Assembly: GCA_035550655.1 (NCBI GenBank)
Contig: DASZOU010000021.1
Location: forward strand, 1 to 64,000
Source of the DNA: DASZTV01 sp035550655
GTDB taxonomy: Bacteria > Actinomycetota > Actinomycetes > JAFAQI01
Length of the DNA: 64,000 nucleotides
Reading direction: 5' to 3'
Shown piece after piece: positions 51,339 to 59,856 of the stretch. Position numbers and translations under genes: made by a program. Below the pieces are notes generated by a model. It was not told the origin of the DNA. It saw nothing but the letters and a program-made list of their open reading frames with translations, and made no database searches. Position 1 is the stretch's first letter. The number at the start of each line of letters is the position of its first letter.

Positions 51339-51524
51339 GTGGCTTCCGTCTGTGATGTGTGTGGCAAGGGTCCCGGGTTCGGCATGAACGTGTCGCACTC
51401 GCACCGGCGCACCCGCCGCCGCTTCAACCCCAACATCCAGCCGGTTCGCGCCCTCGTCGGCAGCACCCGCAAGCGCATGAACGTGTGCACCTCCTGCCTG
51501 AAGGCCGGCAAAGTAGCTCGCTAG
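51339..51524 (+). CDS. rpmB: 50S ribosomal protein L28
   Basis: 61 residues, GTG start. ASVCDVCGKGPGFGMNVSHS followed by NPNIQPVRAL and NVCTSCLKAGKV, carrying the four zinc-ligand cysteines (C+ form). Divergent from recG, the usual actinobacterial pair. No Shine-Dalgarno sequence precedes it, in agreement with a leaderless transcript. Confidence 0.97.
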   Translation: MASVCDVCGKGPGFGMNVSHSHRRTRRRFNPNIQPVRALVGSTRKRMNVCTSCLKAGKVAR

Positions 51525-51554
51525 GCGCACGACCGGCGGCGTTGTGCCTTCTCG

Positions 51555-52013
51555 CTAGAGCTTCTTCTCGAAGCTGATCGAGAGCGGTGCTTCGGCGTAG
51601 TGACCGAAGCCGGGGATCCGCTGGTAGCCCGATGACTCGTAGAGGCTGATTGCCTCCGGCTGGCGCTGACCGGTCTCCAGCACGATTCGCGACGCGCCGA
51701 GACGGCGCGCCCGTTCCTCGAGCCCGGCAAGCATGACGCGCGACAGCCCCCGGCCCCGCGCCTCCGGCACGACGTACATGCGCTTGATCTCGACCTCGCC
51801 CGCGCCGTGACGCCGAAGGCCGCCCATGGCGACCGGCGTGTTGTCGAGGTAGCCGATCAGGAACAGCCCGTTCGGTGGCGCGAACTCACTCGGGTCCACA
51901 GGGGAGTCATCCGGCCCGCCGTAACGCACGACGTACTCGGCCTGGACGGCGCCGATCAGCTGCTGGGCGGTCGGGCCGTCGTACGGCTCGTCACGCAGGT
52001 CGAGATCGCTCAC
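51555..52013 (-). CDS. GNAT acetyltransferase
   Basis: 152 residues, GTG start. Typical GNAT order: VAMGGLRRHGAGEVEIKRMY, then VVPEARGRGLSRVMLAGLEE (acetyl-CoA loop), then RIVLETGQRQPEAISLYESS and a C-terminal YQRIPGFGHY. Overlaps thiD by 4 bases and so is likely co-translated with the thiamine genes. Substrate unknown. Confidence 0.88.
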   Translation of the reverse strand: MSDLDLRDEPYDGPTAQQLIGAVQAEYVVRYGGPDDSPVDPSEFAPPNGLFLIGYLDNTPVAMGGLRRHGAGEVEIKRMYVVPEARGRGLSRVMLAGLEERARRLGASRIVLETGQRQPEAISLYESSGYQRIPGFGHYAEAPLSISFEKKL

Positions 52014-52801
52014 CGCGCTCGCCAGCCGTGGTCGACCGGACCGATCCCGGCCCCGAGCGGGAAACCGGCCGAGATCGCGCCGGTGACGTAGTCCTTCGCA
52101 CCCGACACGGCGTCGGGCACCGGCCGGCCGAGTGCGAGGTACGACGCGATGGCCGAGGCGAGGGTGCAGCCGGTGCCGTGGGTGTGCGACGTGTCGATCC
52201 GCTCCGCCGCGAGCTCGATCAGCGTGTCGCCGTCGGTGAGCAGGTCGACCGCGTCACCGGCGGCGAGATGGCCGCCCTTCACCAGCACCCAGCGCGAACC
52301 GAGGGCCAGCAGGGCCTCCGCCACCTTTCGCTGACCGGCCGCATCGGTCGCCTCGATGCCGGTGAGGCGGGTGGCCTCAGGCAGGTTGGGCGTGACGACC
52401 GTGGCGATCGGCAGCAGCTCCTCGACGATCGCGGCGACCGCCGACTCGACCAGGAGCGGGTCGCCGTGCTTGGACATGCACACGGGGTCGACAACGACAG
52501 GTACGCCGAGGTCCCGCAGCCGGCCGGCCGTGACCGCTACCAGCTGCGGCGACGCCAGCATCCCGGTTTTCACCGCATCGACGCCGATGTCGTCCAGGAC
52601 CGCAGCCAGCTGGGCGTCGACGGCCTCCGGCGACAGCTCCCAGTAGCCGTGCACGCCCACGGAGTTCTGAGCGGTGACGGCGGTGATGACGCTCATGCCG
52701 TGCACTCCAAGCGCGAGCATGGTCTTCAGGTCGGCCTGGATGCCGGCGCCACCGCCGGAGTCAGAGCCCGCGACCGTCAGAACTCTCGGCGGCGCCTGCA
52801 C
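52010..52801 (-). CDS. thiD: HMP/HMP-phosphate kinase
   Basis: Phosphorylates hydroxymethylpyrimidine (phosphate) for thiamine synthesis. 263 residues from GTG 52801. TVAGSDSGGGAGIQADLKTM near the start, and the C-terminal kinase motif SHTHGTGCTLASAIASYLAL with catalytic DTSHTHGTGC-type Cys/Gly. 10 bases after thiL. No TPP riboswitch is visible in the short leader of this pair. Confidence 0.95.
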   Translation of the reverse strand: MQAPPRVLTVAGSDSGGGAGIQADLKTMLALGVHGMSVITAVTAQNSVGVHGYWELSPEAVDAQLAAVLDDIGVDAVKTGMLASPQLVAVTAGRLRDLGVPVVVDPVCMSKHGDPLLVESAVAAIVEELLPIATVVTPNLPEATRLTGIEATDAAGQRKVAEALLALGSRWVLVKGGHLAAGDAVDLLTDGDTLIELAAERIDTSHTHGTGCTLASAIASYLALGRPVPDAVSGAKDYVTGAISAGFPLGAGIGPVDHGWRAR

Positions 52802-52811
52802 GCCACCGAGG

Positions 52812-53843
52812 TTAGGAGACGCGGAAGTGGTCGTGCCCGCCGGTTTCCGGGGTCTCGCGGTCGGCGAACCACACCCGGGAGCTGCCCGCCTCGGTCGCAA
52901 CGACCTCGCCGACGACCGGGAGCTGCGGGGGGACCTCGCCGCGCACGGTTACGGCGAAGGCGTGGTCGTCGCCGCCCGCGGCGACCCAGAGCAGCGGGTC
53001 CGTGCCGAGCTCGGCTGCGGCCGCGGCGACCTCCGGGTCGATCGGGAGCCGTCGCGAGTCGAGCCGGATCGAGACGCCGGAGGCGGTGGCAAGATGCCCG
53101 AGATCGGCGAGCAGGCCGTCGGAGACGTCGATCATCGCGGTGACATTCCCGGTGGCCGCGAGCTCGCGTGCCGATGAGTAGGCGACCTCGGGCCGCCGGT
53201 GCGCCGCGGCGAGCGGGTGCGTGTGCCGCCCCGCCTCGAGCACCGCGAGCCCAGCAGCCGCCCAGCCGAGCCGGCCCACCACGACGACCGCGTCGCCCGG
53301 CGCGGCCCCGGCCCTCGTGATCGGCGCTCGCCCATCCAGATCGCCGAGCCCCGTGACCGACACACAGATCCGGTCGGCCGCGGTGATGTCGCCACCGACG
53401 ACCGATGCGCCGACGAGCGCAGCCTCGTCCCGCAACCCGTCCGCGAGCTCGTCCGCCCAGCTGACGTCGAGGTCGGCCGGTGCGGCGAACCCGACCAGCA
53501 GCGCCGTCGGCCGCGCGCCCATCGCGACGACGTCGGCGAGGCTCGCGGCAGCCGCCCGGCGCCCGACGTCGTACCCGGTGGACCAGTCGCGGCGGAAGTG
53601 CCGGCCCTCCACGAGCAGGTCGACGGTGGCGACGACGCGCCCGTCCGGGGTCTCGATCACGGCGGCGTCGTCCCCCGGGCCGACGGCGACGTCCACCCCC
53701 TGGGGCAGCCGGGCTGCGATCCTCGCGATCAGGCCGAACTCGCCCAGCCCGCGCAGGCCGGAGGGGTCAGCACCGGAAACCGAGATGACGGCCTTCCCTT
53801 CGCGTCGGATACGGTCTGGCTCGCAAGATCCGCCACGAGCCAC
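52812..53843 (-). CDS. thiL: Thiamine-monophosphate kinase
   Basis: Last step of thiamine diphosphate synthesis: ThMP to ThDP. 343 residues from GTG 53843. About 20 residues precede the usual start at GADPSGLRGLGEFGLI, where I find no better start codon. GPGDDAAVIETPDGRVVATV and SLADVVAMGARPTALLVG are family motifs, as is ASVVGGDITAADRICVSV. The start is only 13 bases from the divergent Lrp-like gene, so its promoter must overlap that gene. Confidence 0.93.
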   Translation of the reverse strand: MARGGSCEPDRIRREGKAVISVSGADPSGLRGLGEFGLIARIAARLPQGVDVAVGPGDDAAVIETPDGRVVATVDLLVEGRHFRRDWSTGYDVGRRAAAASLADVVAMGARPTALLVGFAAPADLDVSWADELADGLRDEAALVGASVVGGDITAADRICVSVTGLGDLDGRAPITRAGAAPGDAVVVVGRLGWAAAGLAVLEAGRHTHPLAAAHRRPEVAYSSARELAATGNVTAMIDVSDGLLADLGHLATASGVSIRLDSRRLPIDPEVAAAAAELGTDPLLWVAAGGDDHAFAVTVRGEVPPQLPVVGEVVATEAGSSRVWFADRETPETGGHDHFRVS

Positions 53844-53856
53844 GTTGGGAGTGCCC

Positions 53857-54093
53857 GTGACCGTCCAGGCTTACATCCTCATCCAGACCGAGGTGGGAAA
53901 GGCAGCAGCGGTTGCCACCGAGATCGCGAAGATCAAGGGCGTGACCATGGCCGAGGACGTCACCGGCCCGTACGACGTGATCGTGCGCAGCGAGGCGAAG
54001 AGCGTCGACGAGCTCGGCAAGCTGGTCGTCGCAAAGGTGCAAGCCGTGCCCGGCATCACCCGCACGCTCACATGCCCGGTGGTTCATCTCTGA
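53857..54093 (+). CDS. Stand-alone Lrp/AsnC ligand-binding (RAM) domain protein
   Basis: 78 residues, the RAM/ligand-binding half of Lrp-AsnC proteins with no DNA-binding helix-turn-helix. Sequence: TVQAYILIQTEVGKAAAVAT, then VTGPYDVIVRSEAKSVDELG, then VPGITRTLTCPVVHL. GGGAG at 53847-53851 decides the GTG 53857 start over GTG 53851. A TACGGT at 53810-53815 could be its -10. Such proteins can sense amino acids or modify full-length Lrp. Role here unknown. The stop lies inside the next gene. Confidence 0.88.
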   Translation: MTVQAYILIQTEVGKAAAVATEIAKIKGVTMAEDVTGPYDVIVRSEAKSVDELGKLVVAKVQAVPGITRTLTCPVVHL

Positions 54094-54554
54094 GGATTCA
54101 ACGCTGGGTGCCGGCGGTCGCCGGCGCCGCGATGCTTGTTGCGGCCTGCTCGTCGGGCGCGGTCTCGGTGACGCCCCCCAACCCGGTCGGCTCCGTGCTC
54201 GAGAAGTGCGACCATCTCAGCAATCCGCTGCCTGACCGGCTTGGGGGTCTGCGCGCGCGACGGACGACTCCCGCGTCGCCCCTCACCTTCGCGTGGGGAT
54301 CACCGGCGATCACGCTGACCTGCGGCGTGCCGAAGCCGGTCGGGTACTCAGCGTCCTCGTCGCAGGTGCTCGAGGTCGACGGGGTGCGGTGGTACCAGCA
54401 GGTCGAGCCTGCCGCGGTCGTCTGGACCGCGATCCGGCCTGGCCCGGAGCCGGCCGGCTCGATCTACGTCACGCTGCGGGTGCCGACGCACTACACGTCC
54501 AGCGACGGGTTCCTGACTGCCCTGGCGCAGCCCCTCAAGACTGCTCTGCCTTAG
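54072..54554 (+). CDS. DUF3515 family lipoprotein
   Basis: 160 residues. The signal sequence ends in a lipobox (AGAAMLVAACSS), so the mature protein should be a lipid-anchored exported protein. DUF3515 pattern in DHLSNPLPDRLGGLRARRTT, AWGSPAITLTCGVPKP and a C-terminal Thr/Ser-rich domain. Function unknown, conserved beside ddl in actinobacteria. Overlaps the Lrp-like gene by 22 bases and the convergent ddl by 4. Confidence 0.87.
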   Translation: MPGGSSLRIQRWVPAVAGAAMLVAACSSGAVSVTPPNPVGSVLEKCDHLSNPLPDRLGGLRARRTTPASPLTFAWGSPAITLTCGVPKPVGYSASSSQVLEVDGVRWYQQVEPAAVVWTAIRPGPEPAGSIYVTLRVPTHYTSSDGFLTALAQPLKTALP

Positions 54555-55594
54555 CGCAGGCCGGTGCCTCGCTGCAGCGCGTCATCGATGAGGCGTGAGA
54601 CCAGCGACGGGTAGTCGACACCGGTCGCCGCCCACATCCGCGGGAACATCGACGCCGGAGTGAAGCCGGGCATCGTGTTCACCTCGTTGACCAGCAGCTG
54701 CCCGTCGTCGGCAAGGAAGAAGTCGACCCGGGCGAGGCCCTCGCAGTCCAGTGCTTCGAAAGCGGCGACTGCTGTACGGCGAACCTCCTCGATCGTCGCG
54801 GCCGGCAAGTTCGGGGGGATGTCGAACTCCGTCCCCGACTCCGGCATGTACTTCGCCTCGAAGTCGTAGAACTCGGCGCCACCCGCCAGCCTGATCTCAG
54901 CCGGCACCGAAGCCTCCGGAGCCCCGCCCGCGACGCCGGCCAGCACCCCGCATTCGATCTCGCGCCCGGAGACGGCAGCCTCGATCAGCACCTTCGGGTC
55001 GTGACGGGCCGCCCTCGCGACGGCATCGTCGAGCCCGGAACGATCGGAGACCTTGGAGATCCCGATGCTCGACCCGCCTCGCGCCGGCTTCACGAACACG
55101 GGCCAGCCGAGATCTGCGGCCTCAACCGGGATAGCGCGCCCACCGCGGACGACGACATACGGCGGGACGTGCAGGCCCGCAGCCGCGAGCAGGCGCTTCA
55201 TGTGTGCCTTGTCCATGGCGGCGGCCGAGGCGAACACCCCTGAGCCGACGTAGGGAATCCCGGCGAGCTCCAGCAGGCCCTGGATCGTGCCGTCCTCCCC
55301 GTGCGGTCCGTGCAGCACCGGAAACACAACGTCGATCGGGCCGAGCACTTCGGGCAACGCCGTCGGGTCGCCGGAGAGCGCGACGGAGTCGCCGACGGCC
55401 ACGACGGAGGGCAGCTCGCGGCCGGTCATCGTCAGCGTGTGGGTCTCGGCAGCAACCCAGCGGCCCTCCGACGTGATCCCGACCGGCACGACCTCGTAGC
55501 GCTCCGGGTCAAGCGCGGCGATCACGCTGCCGGCAGTGATGCAGGAGACCGCGTGCTCGCTGCTGCGCCCGCCGAAGATGACTGCTACCCGCAA
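54551..55594 (-). CDS. ddl: D-alanine-D-alanine ligase
   Basis: Makes D-Ala-D-Ala for peptidoglycan. About 347 residues from TTG 55594 (RVAVIFGGRSSEHAVSC). Another TTG at 55603 overlaps the stop of the upstream gene in a TTGA and is the alternative. ATP-grasp motifs HGPHGEDGTIQGLLEL, VKPARGGSSIGISKV and LARVDFFLADDGQLLVNEVN are intact, with NTMPGFT completing the metal site. Confidence 0.96.
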   Translation of the reverse strand: MRVAVIFGGRSSEHAVSCITAGSVIAALDPERYEVVPVGITSEGRWVAAETHTLTMTGRELPSVVAVGDSVALSGDPTALPEVLGPIDVVFPVLHGPHGEDGTIQGLLELAGIPYVGSGVFASAAAMDKAHMKRLLAAAGLHVPPYVVVRGGRAIPVEAADLGWPVFVKPARGGSSIGISKVSDRSGLDDAVARAARHDPKVLIEAAVSGREIECGVLAGVAGGAPEASVPAEIRLAGGAEFYDFEAKYMPESGTEFDIPPNLPAATIEEVRRTAVAAFEALDCEGLARVDFFLADDGQLLVNEVNTMPGFTPASMFPRMWAATGVDYPSLVSRLIDDALQRGTGLR

Positions 55595-55599
55595 CCGCC

Positions 55600-56814
55600 T
55601 CAACGCTGGTACGGGCGCACCGCGCCGATGTAGTCGCCGCGGTAGGCACTGCTGATCCGCACGTTTGCGCCGGTGTACGGCGCCTCGACCATCTGGCCGT
55701 TGCCGATGTACATGCCCACATGATGGATCGTGTTGGGATCGGAGGTGTTGTACGCGAAGAAGACCAGGTCCCCCGGCCGGAGATCGCTCCTGGCGACGTG
55801 GGCGCCTTCGTTCCACTGGTAGCCGGTCCAGTGGTCGAGATGCACCCCGACCCGGGCGTACGCCCACATGACGAGCCCGGAGCAGTCATAGCTGTCGGGA
55901 CCGGCGGCTCCCCACTGATAGGGCTTGCCGATCTGTGACTCGGCCTGCTGAACGGCGGAGGCAGCCGTGCCGGCGGAGACGGTGCCGTTGAGGTTCCCGG
56001 TGGTGTCGGCGTACGGGCTCGGGCCGCTCGACGGGGGCTCTGATGCGGCGGCCGCAGCAGCGGCGCGCTGCTGCGCCAGGGCCTGGATCCGTTCCTGTTG
56101 CAGCCGCGATGACTTCGACTTCGCCGCCGCGAGCAGCGCGTCGAGGTGGGCCTGCTTGTGCCGGAGGCTGGCCAGCACCTTCTGCTGCCCCTCGGCTGCC
56201 GACTCCGCTGCCGCCTTCGCCTTCGCGGCCGCGGCGGCGGCGGTTCGCGCCTTGCCGGCCACCGCGTCGGCCTGCCGCGCCACGGCCGCGCGATAGATGG
56301 CGGCGGCGTTCAGTCGGGTCAACGTGCGGTGCTGGCTGACCGACACGGCGTCGAGCGCTCCGACGCGCCGGACCAGCGCCTTGGGGCCGCCCGGCGCGAG
56401 GAACGCGTCGATGGTGGAGATCCCGCCGGTCTCGTACGCCGAGCGGGCCATCGTGGCCGCGGCGCGCTGGCCCTTGGCCACCTGACGGTCCGCGACGGCG
56501 AGAACCCGCTGGGCGGTCGCGGCCGCGCGCTGGGCGGCGGCCAGCTTGACCTGCGCCTCGTCGTAGTTCTCGACCACGATCTCGGCGGCGTTGCTGAGAC
56601 GCACAAAACGCGCCTTGGCGGTCCCGAGGGAAGCCGCCGCGCTCTCCACCTGTCGTTCTCGTTGCGCGACCGCTGCCTTGCTCGCGGCGACCTGGCCGGC
56701 GGTCGGGCCCGGTGGCGGGTTGGCGGCCGCGGGAAGCGGGGCGAGACCAGGGGCAGCGGCCATGGAGACAACCGTCGCGGCAGCCGCGAGTGCGGCCCGA
56801 GCACGGGCTGGCAT
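55600..56814 (-). CDS. Exported NlpC/P60 peptidoglycan hydrolase
   Basis: Cell-wall endopeptidase, RipA/RpfB-partner-like in architecture. 404 residues from ATG 56814. Signal peptide about 1-33. A long Ala/Lys/Gln coiled coil (residues about 45-255) is followed by a linker, then the NlpC/P60 domain: QIGKPYQWGAAGPDSYDCSG (catalytic Cys), HHVGMYIGNGQMVEAPYTG (catalytic His). The coiled coil may hold the enzyme inactive until it binds an activator. Upstream of ddl, both serving peptidoglycan. Confidence 0.94.
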   Translation of the reverse strand: MPARARAALAAAATVVSMAAAPGLAPLPAAANPPPGPTAGQVAASKAAVAQRERQVESAAASLGTAKARFVRLSNAAEIVVENYDEAQVKLAAAQRAAATAQRVLAVADRQVAKGQRAAATMARSAYETGGISTIDAFLAPGGPKALVRRVGALDAVSVSQHRTLTRLNAAAIYRAAVARQADAVAGKARTAAAAAAKAKAAAESAAEGQQKVLASLRHKQAHLDALLAAAKSKSSRLQQERIQALAQQRAAAAAAASEPPSSGPSPYADTTGNLNGTVSAGTAASAVQQAESQIGKPYQWGAAGPDSYDCSGLVMWAYARVGVHLDHWTGYQWNEGAHVARSDLRPGDLVFFAYNTSDPNTIHHVGMYIGNGQMVEAPYTGANVRISSAYRGDYIGAVRPYQR

Positions 56815-56869
56815 GGGGTGACTGTAGAGCCGGGAGTGCCGGATGTCCGGTTCCGACGCGGTGCGCTCG

Positions 56870-58114
56870 CTATCCGAGCGCGGAACGAATGTCCGCAATC
56901 AGGTCATCCGGGTCTTCCAGACCGATCGAGAACCGCACCGCCGCGGGCGCGATGCCGGCTGCGGCGAGCGCGGCATCGTCGAACTGGCGGTGCGTCGTCG
57001 ACGCCACGTGGCTCACCACGGTGTGTGCGCCGCCGAGGCTGGTCGCGACCTCTCCCACGACAAGCCGGTTGGCCAGGGCGAAGCCGGCCTCCCGCCCGCC
57101 GCGGGGCGTGATGGTCACGATCGCGCCGTACCTCGTGCCCTCCGGCCCTGACTCGAACAGCTTGCCGGCGAGCGCGTGCTGCGGGTGCGACGACAACCCG
57201 GGGTAGTCCACCCGCTCGACGCCCGGATGATCGGCCAGCGCCTCGGCGACCCGCGCCGCGCTCGCGCAGTGCCGCGCGACCCGCAACGGCAGGGTGGCGA
57301 GGCCGCGATGCAGCAGGAACGCCTCATCCGGCGCGAGGCTGCCGCCGAGATCGATCCTCGCCTTGCGGATCGCCGCGACCAGGTCGATGTCACCGACGAC
57401 TATTCCGCCGGTCACGTCGGAGTGACCACCGATGTACTTGGTCGCCGAGTGCATCACGAGGTCGGCGCCCCAGTGCAACGGCCGGCAGACCGGTGGCGGG
57501 GCGAACGTGCTGTCGACGCACAGCGGGATCCCGGCATCTCGGCAGACCGCCGCGAGCCCCTCGATGTCCGCGACCGCGGTCGTCGGGTTCGCGATGGTCT
57601 CGGCCCACACCAGCGCCGTGTCGTCACGCAGCGCACCGCGAACAGCGTCCGGATCGGTGACGTCGACGAAGCTCGCCGCCACACCGAAACGCGCGAGGAC
57701 GTGCTCCAGCACGCCGTACGTGCCGCCGTACACCGCAGCCGGTGCGACGACATGCGCTCCGGCTCGGCACAGCGCGAGGAAGACCGTCGAGATCGCTGCC
57801 ATCCCGGAGGCAAAGGCCTGCGCAGCCACGGCGCGATCGAGCCCGTGTGCCTCCAGCGAGGCGAAGCCGAGCGCGAACGCGTCAACGGTCGGGTTGTCGA
57901 TGCGGCTGTAGCTGTATCCCGGCGCGCGGTCGCCGAGCACGTCGGCGTACTCCTGCGCCGTGTCGAACTCGTAGGCGCTCGTGCGGTACGTCGGGAGCCC
58001 AAGTGGCCGGACCCCGCTGAAGTCAGGACGTGGCACGTGCACGGCACGCGTGGCTTCGTTCGCCCCGGAACCGTCGGGCTCGAAGATCGGGAGGTTCGAG
58101 GGAGATTCAGCCAT
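56870..58114 (-). CDS. Trans-sulfuration PLP enzyme (cystathionine gamma-lyase/synthase or methionine gamma-lyase type)
   Basis: Cys/Met-metabolism PLP enzyme. 414 residues, gap of 8 bases after gpsA. Motifs: YSRIDNPTVDAFALGFASLE, QAFASGMAAISTVFLALCRA, PAAVYGGTYGVLEHVLARFG, VDSTFAPPPVCRPLHWGADL and the PLP Lys in MHSATKYIGGHSDVTGG. The family cannot be divided further by eye. It may make or break cystathionine, homocysteine or methionine. Confidence 0.9.
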   Translation of the reverse strand: MAESPSNLPIFEPDGSGANEATRAVHVPRPDFSGVRPLGLPTYRTSAYEFDTAQEYADVLGDRAPGYSYSRIDNPTVDAFALGFASLEAHGLDRAVAAQAFASGMAAISTVFLALCRAGAHVVAPAAVYGGTYGVLEHVLARFGVAASFVDVTDPDAVRGALRDDTALVWAETIANPTTAVADIEGLAAVCRDAGIPLCVDSTFAPPPVCRPLHWGADLVMHSATKYIGGHSDVTGGIVVGDIDLVAAIRKARIDLGGSLAPDEAFLLHRGLATLPLRVARHCASAARVAEALADHPGVERVDYPGLSSHPQHALAGKLFESGPEGTRYGAIVTITPRGGREAGFALANRLVVGEVATSLGGAHTVVSHVASTTHRQFDDAALAAAGIAPAAVRFSIGLEDPDDLIADIRSALG

Positions 58115-58122
58115 CGGTGGGG

Positions 58123-59133
58123 TCAGACATCGGCGTCCTGCTCGTGTTTCGGGGAGCTTGCAAGCAAGGACGCCAGCATGTCAGGCACGTTGAGCTCGCC
58201 GTCAACCACTTTGACGACGTGCTCGGTGATCGGCGCCGCAACGCCATGGTGCTTGGCGAGATCGAGGATCGACTTGCAGGACTTCACACCCTCGGCGGTC
58301 TGTTTGGTCTTGGCGACGACTTGCTCGACCGACATCCCGCGACCGAGGTCCTCGCCGAAGGTGCGGTTGCGGGACAGCGGCGAGGAGCAGGTCGCGACCA
58401 GATCCCCCATTCCGGCGAGCCCGGCGAAAGTCAGGGGCTCCGCGCCGAGGGCGACGCCGATGCGCGCGGTCTCGGCGAGCCCCCGAGTGATCAGCGACGC
58501 GCGTGCGTTGTCGCCAAGACCCAGGCCGACCGCCATGCCGACCGCAAGCGCGATGACGTTCTTCACCGCGCCACCGAGCTCGACGCCGATCACGTCGTGG
58601 TTGCGGTACGGCCTGAAGTATCCGGAATGACAGGCGTTCTGCACGATCCGCGCGACTTCCAGGTCGGTGCAGGCAACGACGGCCGCGGCGGGCTCCCGTG
58701 CGGCGATCTCCTTCGCGAGGTTGGGACCGGACACCGCCGCGACGCGCTCGTCGGGAACGCCGGCGACCTCACGGATCACCTCGCTCATCCGCTTGTCGGT
58801 ACCGAGCTCGACGCCCTTCATCAGGCTGACCAGCGTCGCGTCGGAAGGCAGCAGGTCGACCAGCTCGACGAGATTCGCGCGCAACGTCTGCGACGGCACG
58901 GCGAGTACAACGATCTCAGCGCCTTCGAGTGCAGCGCTCGCGTCGGCGGTGGCGCGAAGCTTCGAGGCGAGCCGGACGCCGGGAAGGTAGTCGGGGTTCT
59001 CATGGGAGTCGTTGATCGCGTCGGCGAGCTCGCCACGACGGGCGCACAGCACGGTGTCCGTCCCGGAGTCGACGAGCACCTGGGCGAACGCGGTGCCCCA
59101 GGATCCCGCGCCGATGACGGCGGCGCGGGTCAC
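58123..59133 (-). CDS. gpsA: NAD(P)H-dependent glycerol-3-phosphate dehydrogenase
   Basis: Makes sn-glycerol 3-phosphate for phospholipids. 336 residues, GTG start. AAVIGAGSWGTAFAQVLV, the Lys in GVELGGAVKNVIALAVGMAV and GLAGMGDLVATCSSPLSRNR are family hallmarks. Overlaps plsC by 4 bases; together they feed glycerolipid synthesis. Confidence 0.97.
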   Translation of the reverse strand: MTRAAVIGAGSWGTAFAQVLVDSGTDTVLCARRGELADAINDSHENPDYLPGVRLASKLRATADASAALEGAEIVVLAVPSQTLRANLVELVDLLPSDATLVSLMKGVELGTDKRMSEVIREVAGVPDERVAAVSGPNLAKEIAAREPAAAVVACTDLEVARIVQNACHSGYFRPYRNHDVIGVELGGAVKNVIALAVGMAVGLGLGDNARASLITRGLAETARIGVALGAEPLTFAGLAGMGDLVATCSSPLSRNRTFGEDLGRGMSVEQVVAKTKQTAEGVKSCKSILDLAKHHGVAAPITEHVVKVVDGELNVPDMLASLLASSPKHEQDADV

Positions 59134-59837
59134 GCGGCCGCCTTCGGGTCGAAGGTGGCGGCGGGCGGCGTACCGCCGCGCAGCTCGACGAGCAGGTCAG
59201 TGATCCGTGCCATGACGAGCTCGGTGACCTCGTGCAACAGCTCGCTGTCGATGGGACGGCCGGCGTACTTCGACAGATCGATCGGCTCGCCAGTGAGGAT
59301 CTGGATGCGCTTGGGCGGGAAGGGGCGCGGCAGCTTTGCCTTGTAACGCCACAGCCGCTGCGGACCCCACTGCGCAATCGGCACGACCGGTGCGCCGGTC
59401 TCGAGGGCGAGCCTCGCGACACCCGTCCGGGCTTTCATCGGCCAGCAGTCGGGATCCCTTGTCGCGCTGCCTTCCGGATAGATCAGCACCGACTTGCCTT
59501 CCCTGACCGCGTCGACCGCCGCCGTCAGCGCGTTGGCGGCGTCCACGGTGCCGCGGTACACCGGGATCTGGTTCGCGCCGATGAAGACGCGCTTGAGCAA
59601 CGGGACCTCGAACAGCGAGGACTTCGCGAGGTAGAACGGCACCCGACCGGATTCGAGAACGTAGAGGCCGAGGGTCAACGGGTCGATGTAGCTGAGATGG
59701 TTGGCGGCGAGAATCACACCATCGGTCTTCGGGATGTGTTCCTGCCCACGCCAGTCACGCACCGTCGTGATCGCAAGCAGCGGCCGGACGACGACCACCA
59801 CCAGGCGATACCAAAACCCCAACCGCCCGTACCGCAC
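59130..59837 (-). CDS. plsC: 1-acyl-sn-glycerol-3-phosphate acyltransferase
   Basis: Acylates lysophosphatidate to phosphatidate at the membrane. About 235 residues from GTG 59837 (VRYGRLGFWYRLVVVVVRPL). An ATG at 59858 would add seven residues and overlap the cofC start codon in an antiparallel CATG. Acyltransferase box 1 is NHLSYIDPLT (HxxxxD), and the EGxxR box is YPEGSATRD. PVVPIAQWGPQRLW is box 4-like. Coupled to gpsA. Confidence 0.94.
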   Translation of the reverse strand: MRYGRLGFWYRLVVVVVRPLLAITTVRDWRGQEHIPKTDGVILAANHLSYIDPLTLGLYVLESGRVPFYLAKSSLFEVPLLKRVFIGANQIPVYRGTVDAANALTAAVDAVREGKSVLIYPEGSATRDPDCWPMKARTGVARLALETGAPVVPIAQWGPQRLWRYKAKLPRPFPPKRIQILTGEPIDLSKYAGRPIDSELLHEVTELVMARITDLLVELRGGTPPAATFDPKAAA

Positions 59838-59856
59838 CCCTGCGAGGATGCCAGAC

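Noticed and set aside
49192..51387. Long plus-strand open frame (731 codons) opposite recG and across rpmB
   Set aside because: Covers two well-supported genes and has no family motif. Artefact of third-position GC.
52801..53856. TPP riboswitch before the thiamine genes
   Set aside because: The thiL leader is only 13 bases before the divergent gene, and I could not find the conserved thi-box segments.
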